A stretch of DNA of 64,000 nt from Methanobrevibacter millerae. GTDB taxonomy: Archaea > Methanobacteriota > Methanobacteria > Methanobacteriales > Methanobacteriaceae. Each line of letters starts with the position of its first letter. Position 1 is the first letter of the stretch. Where the stretch lies: positions 62,001-126,000 of the forward strand of contig NZ_FMXB01000004.1 in assembly GCF_900103415.1 (NCBI RefSeq). Direction: 5' to 3'. The notes under the pieces were generated by a model. The model was not told the origin of the DNA, ran no database searches, and saw nothing but the letters and a program-made list of their open reading frames with translations. Positions 25,064-35,574 of the stretch are shown in pieces. The position numbers and the translations under genes were made by a program.

Positions 25064-25726
25064 TTAGTAGGGCATTCCCCCAACTGAACCGTCTTTGTAG
25101 TATACCTTATGGTTTTCATAGTCACAGTATTCTATTTGATCGTTTAGATAACTTGATTTTTCAGGATTTGTATGTACATCACTGTCCTGGCTAATTTCAG
25201 CCGCTGTTCTTTGTTGTGTTTCCGGTTGTTCTACCATACTAACTTCTTCTGTGTTTATTTGCTCTACAGTAAGATTCTTTGTTTGGTTTATCTCTTTTAT
25301 TTTGATTGAATCTGCCATTTTTATTAATGTTTCTTTGTTATTTCCCATTAATTCAATTTTTACTCCATTACCAACATCTTTTGTTACTTTTAAAATCCCA
25401 TCATTCATGTTTTCTATTGTTAAGTTTCCAACATGTTCAGCATTTGCATCTTGTCCTGCTGTTTCATTGAGGGATATGGTTATGTTAATTAATTCTTTGT
25501 TATTTCCAATATTTTTGATTACCAACGGTTTTTGACTCGCCAGTTCAAGATTTTCGACCGTTTGATTGTTTTCAAAGGCGGCAGTTTTTGGCACATCCAT
25601 TGTAAAAGATCCAAAATCATGATTGACCAATTCTACTGTGTTAAATGCTCCGCTTGCAATTATTATTCCAATTCCCAATGCAATAGCTATTATAATTAAT
25701 ATTAATATTATATTTCTTTGATTCAT
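25064..25726 (-). CDS. membrane-anchored extracellular protein (220 aa)
   Basis: N-terminal signal anchor (NIILILIIIAIALGIGIIIA) followed by a ~190-residue extracellular domain rich in Asn, Thr and Glu, with many N-x-S/T sequons. The end is polar with a YCDYENHKVYYKDGS segment. No family recognised, but similar single-span proteins are frequent in Methanobrevibacter. Confidence 0.55.
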   Translation of the reverse strand: MNQRNIILILIIIAIALGIGIIIASGAFNTVELVNHDFGSFTMDVPKTAAFENNQTVENLELASQKPLVIKNIGNNKELINITISLNETAGQDANAEHVGNLTIENMNDGILKVTKDVGNGVKIELMGNNKETLIKMADSIKIKEINQTKNLTVEQINTEEVSMVEQPETQQRTAAEISQDSDVHTNPEKSSYLNDQIEYCDYENHKVYYKDGSVGGMPY

Positions 25727-25973
25727 TATTAATCCCCCAGTTATTTCTTGAAAAGCAAAACATTTATAAGATAAAGCATTTATTTTATAGAAATGAAAAA
25801 TGATGTTCTATTAATCATTCACATATTTATTGTTCACTTTTTGAATTGAAGCTATTTTTGATTAATTTGTATTATCATATTCGTTTTACTTTTATATGTG
25901 TTTAATTTCAATTTTAAGATATAAAAGTTTCATTATATGAACTTTTGAAACATCTGAATTATTTGGTGAAAAT

Positions 25974-26276
25974 CTATTTCTTTTCGTGATCCCAAGGATT
26001 GTCGTCAAACAAAGGTTCTCCACCATACTTTTCAAAGAACGCATCGTCCCATGTCGGATCGTAATTTTGGTATTCGCTTTCATCTTCCGGTTCATATCTC
26101 GGGCGATACGTAGTCTGTTTATATGTGGTTTTGCTATTTGTTTTTTGGCTGTTTTTATTATCGCCGGTTGCACAGCATAATGCAATGACGATAATGAAAA
26201 ATATTACTGATAAAAATCCTTTTGCCGGCCCTAAAGGGTCTCCATAATATAAGGCGACAGCTACTAGATTGGACAT
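25974..26276 (-). CDS. small single-span membrane protein with acidic tail (100 aa)
   Basis: One transmembrane helix (GFLSVIFFIIVIALCCATG) then a polar, finally acidic and aromatic tail (YEPEDESEYQNYDPTWDDAF, DDNPWDHEKK). The overlapping ORF 25892-26185 in another frame looks like a shadow because it lacks a ribosome binding site and is compositionally odd. Confidence 0.5.
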   Translation of the reverse strand: MSNLVAVALYYGDPLGPAKGFLSVIFFIIVIALCCATGDNKNSQKTNSKTTYKQTTYRPRYEPEDESEYQNYDPTWDDAFFEKYGGEPLFDDNPWDHEKK

Positions 26277-26396
26277 ATATCATATTGTGTATTAAATGTT
26301 ATTAAAATGTTTCTATTTTTTTAATAAGAATTGATGTGAAAATATATATTTCAATAAAATCATAGTATTACCATCAGATAAGATGACGTGATTTAA

Positions 26397-27155
26397 ATGA
26401 ATAGAAAATCAATTTTCGCAATTTTTTTGATACTGATTGCATTATCACTGACTTTGGGTGCTGTGAATGCCGAAGAAGTCCTTGCGGATAATGAATCTGG
26501 TGATGAAAAACTGTCTGTGGATGAAAGTGCCGCTGCAGACGAATTATTCGGCGCTGAAGGAGATGGATCTCTTCAACCTGCAGCTTCCGGCGGCGATATA
26601 AACAGACCCGTAGCAGATTTAAGCGTGAGCATATGGCCAGTTGAATCAGAAAATGAGATTGTCTGGAGCATACTGGTACACAATAATGGACCGGATATCG
26701 CTTATAATACCCAGGTTACCGTCGAGGGTTCAGATAATTTAATCCTTGAAAATCCATTCAATACATCAACATTCTTACAAGATCCCGAAGAAGGTGTCAG
26801 TTTTTATGAATCCCAGGGCATTTTCGACAATCACAAATTAACATGGATTATTGGAGATTTTAAACCCGATTCTTATACTGAAATGTTTATCAAATCAGTA
26901 AAACAGGGTTCCGGCCAATATTATCTTAGGGCTTTTGCTGCAAGTGAAAGTGCTGATGATGATTTGTCACAGAATCAGGATATGGCAACTGTGGGCTATC
27001 CAAGCAATACCTCTCAAAGCGATTCAGTTAACGAAACATTCACCAAAAAAGATACTTCATCAGGCACCGAATTGCCTGCCACGGGCAATCCCTTTGTTGC
27101 TGCATTGTTTGGGTTAATGATTATTGGCGCTGGCGGAATCAAAAGAAAACTTTAA
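26397..27155 (+). CDS. secreted surface protein with CARDB/DUF11-like domain and LPATG tail
   Basis: A signal peptide (MNRKSIFAIFLILIALSLTL ending NAEE), an acidic linker, then a beta-sandwich domain (VADLSVSIWPVESENEIVWS, LVHNNGPDIAYNTQVTV), typical CARDB/DUF11 sequence. The C-terminus has TELPATGNPF, a hydrophobic helix and GIKRKL, the tripartite layout of a sortase sorting signal. It would be exported and either wall-linked or membrane-held. Paralogues lie at 50669-51358 and 51717-52403. Confidence 0.75.
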   Translation: MNRKSIFAIFLILIALSLTLGAVNAEEVLADNESGDEKLSVDESAAADELFGAEGDGSLQPAASGGDINRPVADLSVSIWPVESENEIVWSILVHNNGPDIAYNTQVTVEGSDNLILENPFNTSTFLQDPEEGVSFYESQGIFDNHKLTWIIGDFKPDSYTEMFIKSVKQGSGQYYLRAFAASESADDDLSQNQDMATVGYPSNTSQSDSVNETFTKKDTSSGTELPATGNPFVAALFGLMIIGAGGIKRKL

Positions 27156-27173
27156 GGAAACATTTTTGTTTCC
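27156..27173. terminator. bidirectional hairpin between convergent genes
   Basis: GGAAACA (27156-27162) pairs with TGTTTCC (27167-27173); a T run follows. It lies between the stops of the surface protein and the acetyltransferase. Confidence 0.65.
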
Positions 27174-27189
27174 ATTACTTTTTTTAAAA

Positions 27190-27735
27190 TTAATTCTCAG
27201 AAATTACAAGTTCCATATTATACATTCCCCTTTTCAGAAAGGACTTTTTATTAAAGACCTTAAAGCCCATACTTTCATATAATGCCTTTGCTTTGGGATT
27301 TCTAAAGTCAGCATCAAGAAGAACTCTCCTATAGCCATTTTTTCGGGCGTATTCAATGACATCATTAATGACTTTCGTCCCATAGCCCTTTGACCTCTGG
27401 CTTTCATCAATTGCAATTTCGGCGATGTATAAGTCTCCCTTTTTGATGTCACAGATGACAAAATGATCCAAAATATCAACGATTAGAAGTTTTAAGGACT
27501 TGAACGATGTTTTAGGCTTTTTTTCTTGTGTGTAAATCATAAGCATTCCAATAATATTGCCGTTATCATATATTACCTTGATGCATTCGTCCTTTTTTAG
27601 GCTTTTTGCAATGGCTGAAACGGCCTTTTTTCTTGAATCGAAAAGCTTATCGAAAGTCCTGAAATCCACGTCGTATCGGTAAGCCGCAATCAGTTCCGCA
27701 TCATGAATTTGTGGATCGAAAGTCACGTATTCCAT
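27190..27735 (-). CDS. GNAT family N-acetyltransferase
   Basis: Acetyl-CoA binding motif A: LYIAEIAIDESQRSKGYGTK, with the R/Q-x-x-G-x-G/A element as QRSKGYG, and motif B RRVLLDADFRNPKAKALYES plus GFKVFNKK. About 180 residues, usual size. The acetylated substrate cannot be inferred. The gene is monocistronic and convergent with the surface protein gene. Confidence 0.82.
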   Translation of the reverse strand: MEYVTFDPQIHDAELIAAYRYDVDFRTFDKLFDSRKKAVSAIAKSLKKDECIKVIYDNGNIIGMLMIYTQEKKPKTSFKSLKLLIVDILDHFVICDIKKGDLYIAEIAIDESQRSKGYGTKVINDVIEYARKNGYRRVLLDADFRNPKAKALYESMGFKVFNKKSFLKRGMYNMELVISEN

Positions 27736-27822
27736 ATTTTATCTCCAAGCACAAATAGTAAATTATCTGTTCAAATCATCTAAATAATTTTCCATAATTC
27801 ACGAAAAAATTAATTATCATTA

Positions 27823-29202
27823 ATGCCAAAAATATTAACAGTTATGAATCACATCAGAGACATTCAGGAAAATCCTTTAAAATCCGTTTTCCTATTAAGC
27901 ATACCGATAATCGCAATACTGTTCCTTCAAACATTATACAGCGTGATTGACTCTTTCTGGATTGCAGGATTAGGTCAAAGTGCAATAATTGCCGTAGGCT
28001 ACGTGCTTAGCTTATGGTATATCCTCCAGAAATTAGGTGAGGGAATCGGCAGATCGTGCAATGTCCTGATTTCAACTTCCTTCGGGGCAAACGACTACGA
28101 AAAGGCAAACAACATTGCCTGTCACGGCCTCATCATAATTCTTATATTGGCTGTATTAATTCCAGTAATGTTTATTCTGCTAATCAAGCCAATCTGCATT
28201 CTGGGCCATCTGGAGCAGTACAGCGATTTGATAAGTGATTACTTTTTAATACCATCCATTTTTATTGTTTTTGTCCTTCTAACCAATTATTTTGCAGCCA
28301 TTTTAGGAAGTGAAGGGGATACGAAAAGAGCCTCATTAATTGTCATTTTCGCAAACCTGATTAACATCATACTGGATCCGATACTGATTTACGAATTCAA
28401 TTTCGGGATTTTCGGAGCGGGACTGGCAACGACCGCAAGCTGCATGATATCTTTTGCGCTCTTTTATTATCTCTATTACGTCCGGGGCGATGTAGTCGTA
28501 AGAGCCGACAAGAATCATTTCAGCTATGATATTAAAATATTCAAGCAGATTATAAAGCTTGCTGTTCCTCTAATCATTAATGGCTTTATCATTTCAATTT
28601 TTGGCCTTCTCATAAACTATTCCCTCCATATTTTCTCAAATCCGCTGATTTCATTCGGATATGTGGTGCTTCTTAGAATCCAGACCCTGTTGTTCACGCC
28701 AATTCAGGGGGTTTCACAGGGAGTCTGCATCGTTACTGCACATTTAACCGGCGCTAAAAGGTTCAATACCCTTGCATATACGCTTAAAAAGTCATTGATT
28801 ATAATTATGATTTTTTCAGCTGCCTTCGCAGTGATATATCTTTTTTCATACCACCACATCGTATATTATTTCACGGACAATGCCGATGCAAGAAATGCTA
28901 TCGGAAGCATTATAGTATTCAGCATCCTGAATTTTCTTTTGCAGCCGGCAATCAGAATAAGCAACTATGCATTCATAGGACTGGGAAAAAGCATCTATAC
29001 CCTTTTCAGCCTATTTCTTAACGTGTCCCTTTTTGTGGTTTTCATGTTGATTGCCACGTTAATATTCAACTCACAGGAGTTCGGCATCTTCATAAGCGTT
29101 ATTCTGGCAGATGTTGTGCAGCTGGCAATCATGCTCCTTTTGGTTCAGCGCTCCATTGGAAGATGCATTGAAAAGGAAAACAAATCTTTAACCGTTTGCT
29201 GA
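27823..29202 (+). CDS. MATE family efflux transporter
   Basis: 459 residues and ~12 transmembrane helices with MATE hallmarks: PIIAILFLQTLYSVIDSFWI at the first helix, GANDYEKANN after helix 2-3, and GSEGDTKRASLIVIFANLIN, INIILDPILIYEFNFGIFGAG. The second half repeats the pattern. It probably exports cationic compounds using Na+ or H+. The ATG at 27823 has no clear ribosome binding site; the ATG at 27844 is an alternative. Confidence 0.88.
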   Translation: MPKILTVMNHIRDIQENPLKSVFLLSIPIIAILFLQTLYSVIDSFWIAGLGQSAIIAVGYVLSLWYILQKLGEGIGRSCNVLISTSFGANDYEKANNIACHGLIIILILAVLIPVMFILLIKPICILGHLEQYSDLISDYFLIPSIFIVFVLLTNYFAAILGSEGDTKRASLIVIFANLINIILDPILIYEFNFGIFGAGLATTASCMISFALFYYLYYVRGDVVVRADKNHFSYDIKIFKQIIKLAVPLIINGFIISIFGLLINYSLHIFSNPLISFGYVVLLRIQTLLFTPIQGVSQGVCIVTAHLTGAKRFNTLAYTLKKSLIIIMIFSAAFAVIYLFSYHHIVYYFTDNADARNAIGSIIVFSILNFLLQPAIRISNYAFIGLGKSIYTLFSLFLNVSLFVVFMLIATLIFNSQEFGIFISVILADVVQLAIMLLLVQRSIGRCIEKENKSLTVC

Positions 29203-29364
29203 ATCAAATTGTATTTAACATTTTTCGCATCAAGCCGTTTCACGTTTGAATAGCTATCATAATAACAAATAACTTTAAATGAAATTAATTAATAGATTAA
29301 TATATAAAGACACTGCGAAGTAGTTAAATGCCGGAAAGAAAGAAATTAAGATAAGAGGCAGATT

Positions 29365-30303
29365 ATGAAACTTGAAAGCTTTCAATATAAAACACAAGAC
29401 AACAGCATTATCAATTATTATGAATCAGATAACGACAATCCGATATTATTGATGATTCATGCTCAGGGTACGAATGCAAACAGCTATTCTGAAGTTGCAA
29501 AGGACTTATCCAAAAGATTCCATTTAATTTTAGTTGACTGCTACGGGCACGGGAAAAGCTCACACACCATGGAAAAATACAATATCGTAAGCCAGGGAAA
29601 TGACCTCATTGAATTCATCAAATCAAAGACAAGCGAAAAGATATCCATTCTTGGCCATTCCTCAGGAGGACTCATATCCTCTTATATCGCTTCAGTTTCG
29701 GATGTCTGCTGCAATCTGATACTGGAAGACCCTCCGCTCTTTTCAAGTTGCGGAGAAAAAAGGTTTAACTACTATAATTTCAAAGACCTCTCCACATGCT
29801 GCCACAACTTCATTAATCAGGACGAGGAAACAGATTTTGTATATTATTACTTTATGAACCAGTACGCATGGAACTTTTTCCCGGAAAGTTCAAGGGAAAA
29901 AATCAGAAGCAAAACCGGCAAATCCGCACTTAAATACAGGAAAAAGCATCCCGACAAAAACCTCAAGGTCATGTTCTGGCCGAAGAAATTCTTACAGGCA
30001 TTCAACGGACTGCAAGATTACGATCCATACTTCGGAGAAAACTTCTACAATGACTCCTTCAACTGCAATATAGATTACAGAGAACTTCTTTCAAACATCA
30101 AGTGTCCGACGTTATTCATGAAGGCGAATACCACAATAGCTGAAGACGGACTTATCCAGGGCGCCCTAAGCGACGATGATTTGAAACTGGTTACAGACCT
30201 TATTGAAAATATAAGCGTTGAATATTTCGACTGCGGACACGGCATTCATGTTGAAAAGAAAAAGGACTTTGTAAAAAGCGTTATTAATACATTAGAGGGT
30301 TGA
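29365..30303 (+). CDS. alpha/beta-hydrolase fold protein
   Basis: Nucleophile elbow GHSSGG, oxyanion region LLMIHAQGTNANSYSEVA, and a terminal FDCGHGIHVEKK with the catalytic His. 312 residues. A lid-like insertion of ~110 residues rich in aromatics and Lys sits before the final strands. Substrate unknown; it may be an esterase or peptidase of the serine hydrolase type. GAGGCAGATT precedes the ATG. Confidence 0.82.
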   Translation: MKLESFQYKTQDNSIINYYESDNDNPILLMIHAQGTNANSYSEVAKDLSKRFHLILVDCYGHGKSSHTMEKYNIVSQGNDLIEFIKSKTSEKISILGHSSGGLISSYIASVSDVCCNLILEDPPLFSSCGEKRFNYYNFKDLSTCCHNFINQDEETDFVYYYFMNQYAWNFFPESSREKIRSKTGKSALKYRKKHPDKNLKVMFWPKKFLQAFNGLQDYDPYFGENFYNDSFNCNIDYRELLSNIKCPTLFMKANTTIAEDGLIQGALSDDDLKLVTDLIENISVEYFDCGHGIHVEKKKDFVKSVINTLEG

Positions 30304-30478
30304 TTGGGATTAAATGAAATATACATTTTCCCAGATATACATCACCATTGAAAAATTAAAGTGATTTTTTCAATCGTTAATTATCGCACTTCACCAAATG
30401 ATTTCTGCATCTTGAAGACATCGCAGAATAGCCATTTATATCTAATTTGACTTATTTTAAGTAGGAGAGTGATTTTAA

Positions 30479-31078
30479 ATGAATTCAAAAGAAAAAACCA
30501 AAGAGCATTTCAACGAAACTGCAGGTGATTACAACAATTCAAGTGACGGGAAATTCGTCGAAGGGATGTATGACGTTTTAGTTGAAGAGATTGAAAAATC
30601 CGAATCCGGAAAGATTTTGGACGTGGGATGTGGAAACGGAAACCTCTTCACATTACTTCCCGAAAACAAATACGAACTCTATGGAGTTGATTTTTCTCAA
30701 AACATGATTATTGAAGCTAAAAGCAAGTGCAGAAATGCGAAATTCAGCGTTGCCGATGCCGAAATGCTTCCTTTTGACGATGACAGCTTTGACATTGTAG
30801 TGTGCAACGCCTCATTTCACCATTATATCCATCCTGACCGGGTTCTTGAGGAAATGCACCGTGTCCTAAAGGATGGAGGAAAACTGCTGATAGGAGATCC
30901 ATATATCCCAACGGGAATCCGGGGCGTGATGAATGTGATGCTGAGGTTTTCACACAGCGGCGATTATCATATCTACGGATTTGAGGAAATGGAGAACTTA
31001 TTAGCGGAAAATGAATTGATGCCAGTTTCATCCATTAGAACGGGACACCGCACTGCTTTATATATTGCGGAAAAATAG
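30479..31078 (+). CDS. class I SAM-dependent methyltransferase
   Basis: Motif I ILDVGCGNGNLF, motif II-like LYGVDFSQNMI and NAKFSVADAEMLPFDDDSFD (post-I and motif II), then VLEEMHRVLKDGGKLLIGDP. 199 residues, UbiE/Methyltransf_11 type. The ATG follows AGGAGAGTGATTTTAA. Substrate unknown. A second related enzyme is encoded at 41332. Confidence 0.88.
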   Translation: MNSKEKTKEHFNETAGDYNNSSDGKFVEGMYDVLVEEIEKSESGKILDVGCGNGNLFTLLPENKYELYGVDFSQNMIIEAKSKCRNAKFSVADAEMLPFDDDSFDIVVCNASFHHYIHPDRVLEEMHRVLKDGGKLLIGDPYIPTGIRGVMNVMLRFSHSGDYHIYGFEEMENLLAENELMPVSSIRTGHRTALYIAEK

Positions 31079-31097
31079 CTGCAATAATAGAAAAAAA

Positions 31098-31136
31098 GGT
31101 ATGAATTTTGTAGAATAAGCTACAATTATTCATACA
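31098..31136. terminator. long hairpin between convergent genes
   Basis: GTATGAAT (31099-31106) pairs with ATTCATAC (31128-31135), and TTGTAG (31108-31113) pairs with CTACAA (31120-31125). It serves the ends of the methyltransferase and the adhesin gene. Confidence 0.65.
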
Positions 31137-31151
31137 ATGCTGTTTTAGATT

Positions 31152-33035
31152 TTAGCCCAACATCCCAACTTCTTGCTGGACAAAGTAACCGTTATAATAT
31201 GTTTTGACTAAATGACGGTCTCTATCAACAGGAATATTATTGAAACCTGCGATTCCATCAGCATTGGTGATTTTTTCATAATCACTGCCGTCAACATTGA
31301 ATGTTACCTTTTGACCGGCATAGGGATTGCCGTTGCCGTCCAATATTTTAACGCGATAATCCAAACCATGAACTGAGCCCCAATATTCTTTCGGAGTTTC
31401 ATCCAACCAGTCAATGAAAGTATTGTATGATTTCGGCATCAATATCGTATTCAATACCTTAATCAGATTGGTAACCGTATATTCACCGTTTGATGATGTA
31501 ATGTAATAGTATCCCGGAGGCAAATTAATATTCAAAGCTGCTATTCCATCAGCATTTGTTGTTCTTTCATATTTGGCACCGTTAACTTCAAAAGTAATTA
31601 CCTGATTAGGAATCGGATTGTATGAACTGTCAACAAGTTTTGCTTCGAATTTTGATGCGTTCCTGTAGTACTTGACCAGATCATCGGTATAGAGATAAGG
31701 TGTTACCCTTATATGGTTGCTTACAGTACAGCCGTCATTGGTGTTTACGACAGTGATAATGTAGTCACCCGGAAGCAGATTGATGTTCAATTTGGCCTTT
31801 CCGTTTGAATCAGTGGTCTTGTTATAGATAACGCCGTTGATGTTCATCATCAGTGTGCAATTGGATAATGCTTCACCTTTACCGTCAATTGCCTGAACCC
31901 AGAATTGTGAATCGTTTTTATAGATTTTAACCAAATCCTTTGACAATACTGAAGGCAAAACTGTTATATTATTGCTAATCTTATAGCCGTCATTGAGATT
32001 TTCAGTGGTTATAATGTAGTTTCCTGGATGCAAATTGATGTTGAGTTTTGCAACTGCGTTTTCATCGGTTGTGCGATTGTAGAACACACCGTTGATATTG
32101 AATTGTACGGTCTGATTTTTCAATGGGTTTCCCTGACCGTCAATGACACTTACAAAGAACTGAGAATCGTTTTTGTAGATTTTAACCAGATTATCTGCCT
32201 TTAATGTTGGAAGGATTGTAATGTTGGATTTGTTTAAGCATCCTGGTAATGAAAGCAATCCGTAGAACGCACTGTCAATGGTATAGTTTCCAGGATTAAG
32301 ATTGAGAGCCAAGCTGACTTTTCCGTTTTCATCAGTGATTTTATCATATATCTTTGAATTGATTCTTAATCTAATTGTCTTATTGGCCAGCGGCCTGTTT
32401 AAATCATCCAGAAGGGTGATGTTGTATCTAGATCCGTTCCTGTAATACATTACGAGATTTTCATCTTCCGGCCACAATAGTGTGAAAAGGGAAGGTATCT
32501 TGAATTGCATGTTCTTATAGGTGGCGTTTGAGAATATTTCATCACCGCTGTAGTAGCAATCAAATGAATACAGGCCTTTTTCAAGATTTTTCAAATCATA
32601 AGTCAATGAGCCGTTTACCAAATCAAAGGTTTGATTTTCTAAAAATGAGAATACAATAAAGCCTTGTGCTGTGGAATTTGCCCTTAAAATCAGTGTTGCG
32701 TTTCCATCAAGAGTCCTGTTTGCTATGCTTACCTGCAGATTTGGATTTAGCCTGGAATCATCACCAATCGTTGCTGTTGAGTTTAGAATAATCTCTTCGC
32801 TGAGATTTTCGTTATTTTCATCATAAACTCCCTGGTAAAAGAAATCTTCAAGCAAATAAAAAACCGTTGGACCAGTATAGCGCGGAGTGGAAGGAGTCAA
32901 TTCCTTAAATTCCAAATCGCCGTAATTTACTTGTGTGACATTATCATTAGCCGATACATGAGATATCAGGAAAAATGATAACAATACTATTAAAATTACA
33001 TATCTTTTCTTAATCATGTAACTTAATTTATGCAT
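31152..33035 (-). CDS. adhesin-like protein with Ig-like repeats (627 aa)
   Basis: A signal peptide ends near SHVSAND. After a ~170-residue N-terminal domain there are five or more repeats of about 85 residues, each beginning near KIYKNDSQF and running through GNPLKNQTVQFNINGVFY, TTDENAVAKLNINLHPGNYI and ending ITVLP. These are Big/Ig-like beta sandwiches typical of Methanobrevibacter adhesin-like proteins, thought to mediate attachment to other cells or surfaces. No C-terminal anchor is visible. The start may also be the ATG at 33017. The gene is part of an adhesin-rich block (31-37.6 kb). Confidence 0.85.
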   Translation of the reverse strand: MHKLSYMIKKRYVILIVLLSFFLISHVSANDNVTQVNYGDLEFKELTPSTPRYTGPTVFYLLEDFFYQGVYDENNENLSEEIILNSTATIGDDSRLNPNLQVSIANRTLDGNATLILRANSTAQGFIVFSFLENQTFDLVNGSLTYDLKNLEKGLYSFDCYYSGDEIFSNATYKNMQFKIPSLFTLLWPEDENLVMYYRNGSRYNITLLDDLNRPLANKTIRLRINSKIYDKITDENGKVSLALNLNPGNYTIDSAFYGLLSLPGCLNKSNITILPTLKADNLVKIYKNDSQFFVSVIDGQGNPLKNQTVQFNINGVFYNRTTDENAVAKLNINLHPGNYIITTENLNDGYKISNNITVLPSVLSKDLVKIYKNDSQFWVQAIDGKGEALSNCTLMMNINGVIYNKTTDSNGKAKLNINLLPGDYIITVVNTNDGCTVSNHIRVTPYLYTDDLVKYYRNASKFEAKLVDSSYNPIPNQVITFEVNGAKYERTTNADGIAALNINLPPGYYYITSSNGEYTVTNLIKVLNTILMPKSYNTFIDWLDETPKEYWGSVHGLDYRVKILDGNGNPYAGQKVTFNVDGSDYEKITNADGIAGFNNIPVDRDRHLVKTYYNGYFVQQEVGMLG

Positions 33036-33312
33036 TATGTAATATAAATGTTACTGTTTATTGCATAAAATTATTTCCCGAAAGAATTTTTAGATGAAAG
33101 ATGTAGATACATGCTAAAAAAACAAGCTCTTTTTATAATATTATATCATTTACTATAAAATAGCTATAATAAAACTGCATAATACATTAATTAAATATCA
33201 TTTAACGAAGCCTTCATGCAATTAAAACAATACAAAAATTTTGCCGGCAGGCGGCATTTACATCAATTAAAAATGTTGCAAAAAATCAAAAAAAGTAAAG
33301 GAAAAAAAGTGA

Positions 33313-35574
33313 TTATCTTCTCCTATATGCTCCAGCGGAACCTAACAGAACAGCCAGAACACTTAAAAGTAATATTATGGGGTTTCCGGTTTCCTTCATG
33401 GCAATTGGCTTCTTTGAATTGTCCGGAGAATCTCCTCCAAGAATAAGTACCGTAGTGTATGCCGCATCGTAATCGAATGCCGTTACGGTGGCCAGGCCAT
33501 ACTCATTGCCGTAAAGGTAGGCGACCGCCTTCCCATTAACCCAGTTGACGGTGATTGACTTTTCTCCATTGAAGCTTCCCTTATCCGTTGAGAATGTGAT
33601 TCTCGGTCCGCTGAAGAACAAGTCTGCGTCGGGACTATGGTCAAAGCCCAATGAATCCATGTAAACGTCGGCGATGATTTTTGAGTATTCGCCGTAGTTT
33701 ATAACTGCCGGATTTGAGTTCACGCGCAGAACAAGCCAAGGGTTATAAATAATGGTTCCATTGGTGTTTTTGAATGCTGAATCGGCAGGCCTTGAATTGG
33801 TTCCCCACCAGTTGAACCTTGCGTCGACGTCTCCTGAAGTCAGGCGGTCCATATTGGAAAACATTGTGTCGAGGAAAGGAACTATTTGGGCACTCATATT
33901 CCTCAGCTCCTCTTCAGTGTAGTTTTCAGAGCCCGGCTGTGACTTTACTAGCAGATAGGCCAGCTCTTCAGTGGAAATATCCGGATCGATTCCGTATGAT
34001 TCCAGAAGGAAGCGTTTCGTGCTGTCCTTAATGACATTGTTTTTCAGATTGACGGCACGGTTGTAATGTATGGTGGTGGATTGCATTACTGCCGCAAAGC
34101 CCGTTTCAACGCCGGTTCCCTCGATATTATTGCCGAATACTGAGAGATTTCCGTTGATTTTGAAATCGGTATTGTTGAATACGGATTCGATAATATCGAA
34201 AATTTCATCAACCGTTGCGTTTTGAGGAATTGTGACGTTGAAATCACCCATATTGATGCTTAGGGGAACGCCGGTTATGAAGGTCGTTCCTTCGCCCGGA
34301 ATATCATAGAGGAGATTCTTGTTGATTGCGATATTTCCCAATGCCATGACACTGATTCCTTTGCTTTTCGGGGAATTCAGATTGGTTACGTTGTTTTGCG
34401 AAACCTCCATATATCCTTCAAAGTTATTGTAGTCTATGCATTCGCCGGAAATTCCAATGATTGAACCGGATGAGTCAATGCCGCTCACATTATTGTCTGA
34501 AACGTATAAATCTGCACACCCAACTCCTGAAGCCAGAATTCCCGTTACTTTGGAATTAGGGCCTGAAGCCTTGAGGTCATTGACGTTAATGTCATGGATG
34601 AATGTATCAGAGCTTTCATTCTGTCCTATGGTAACTACAGAAACCCTTATTCCGGTTATTGAAGCATTTTCAGAATTTCCCGTGGAAAGCTTTGTGATGT
34701 TCAAACCGCAGACGTGTGAAGTGGGCAGGGTGCTGTTCAGCGCAAAAATGTCGATGTTAATGCCCCTGACCTCAACAGGAGCCATGATGTTTTCGGCGAC
34801 GTTTTCTGACACGTCAAAATCCTTTAAAGAGTCGAAAACCGCCGCAGCCCTTATGTCAATACCGCAGGCAGATGCGTTGGCCGATTCGATATTTGAAACG
34901 TGATTGTCAGTTACGATTACATTCAGGTCTTCTGGACTCAATCCGGTTCCGTTTACAAGGATTCCCGAAGCCGTTCCGTTTTCCCTTTTGTTTTTGATGT
35001 TGGTAACGTTGTTCTGAGATACAATCGGATTGAATGCCATTACTGAAATTCCGGCTTCATTCATATCGGAAATGCTGTTTCTGAGAATCTCTATGTTGCT
35101 GATTACCGAAATGTTCAGCTGACCGGAGCTGTTTGAAAGCGTGAACACTGCCAATATTCCAATATTTCCTCCGGATAATGTATTGTCTGTGATTTTACAG
35201 TTGCTGGCGTTTACTGAAATTCCCGTTCCGCTGCTGTTGGAAACGACTATGTTGAATCCTGAAATTGACGTGTTGTTTGCAGTTGAAAGGATGGTGAAAG
35301 CGGCGTTATTTGAGTTGAGATTAGCATTCTGTCCAATAATGGAAACTCCCTTGGAAAGGATGAGATCTTCTGAATAATCGCCCTCCTCAACGATAATGGT
35401 GCTTCCTTCAGGGGCGCTGTCAATGGCTGACTGGATTGAATCTCCAGGAGCGACCGTGATTTGACTGCCATCGGCCAGAACGCTATCGGTGCTGTTGTCC
35501 ATGGCCGAAACCGAATTTAAACCAGTAAAAAATAAAATCAGCAAAAACAGTAAAAATATTTTATTTTTTATCAT
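33313..35574 (-). CDS. adhesin-like beta-helix protein with TGNP-type anchor (753 aa)
   Basis: Start 35574 chosen for its GGGGAGTATTAAAA. Signal peptide MIKNKIFLLFLLILFFTGLN; then VAPGDSIQSAIDSAPEGSTI, the usual opening of NosD-type right-handed beta-helices, and a long run of parallel beta-helix rungs with NNVT/DNxVS turns. Near the C-terminus an Ig-like strand pair and KETGNPIILLLSVLAVLLGS then AYRRR form an anchor. Predicted on the cell surface, perhaps binding or cutting polysaccharide; no catalytic residues identified. Confidence 0.85.
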   Translation of the reverse strand: MIKNKIFLLFLLILFFTGLNSVSAMDNSTDSVLADGSQITVAPGDSIQSAIDSAPEGSTIIVEEGDYSEDLILSKGVSIIGQNANLNSNNAAFTILSTANNTSISGFNIVVSNSSGTGISVNASNCKITDNTLSGGNIGILAVFTLSNSSGQLNISVISNIEILRNSISDMNEAGISVMAFNPIVSQNNVTNIKNKRENGTASGILVNGTGLSPEDLNVIVTDNHVSNIESANASACGIDIRAAAVFDSLKDFDVSENVAENIMAPVEVRGINIDIFALNSTLPTSHVCGLNITKLSTGNSENASITGIRVSVVTIGQNESSDTFIHDINVNDLKASGPNSKVTGILASGVGCADLYVSDNNVSGIDSSGSIIGISGECIDYNNFEGYMEVSQNNVTNLNSPKSKGISVMALGNIAINKNLLYDIPGEGTTFITGVPLSINMGDFNVTIPQNATVDEIFDIIESVFNNTDFKINGNLSVFGNNIEGTGVETGFAAVMQSTTIHYNRAVNLKNNVIKDSTKRFLLESYGIDPDISTEELAYLLVKSQPGSENYTEEELRNMSAQIVPFLDTMFSNMDRLTSGDVDARFNWWGTNSRPADSAFKNTNGTIIYNPWLVLRVNSNPAVINYGEYSKIIADVYMDSLGFDHSPDADLFFSGPRITFSTDKGSFNGEKSITVNWVNGKAVAYLYGNEYGLATVTAFDYDAAYTTVLILGGDSPDNSKKPIAMKETGNPIILLLSVLAVLLGSAGAYRRR

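Noticed and set aside
25892-26185. 97-residue minus-strand ORF
   Set aside because: Overlaps the more credible 100-residue membrane protein in another frame and lacks a ribosome binding site.
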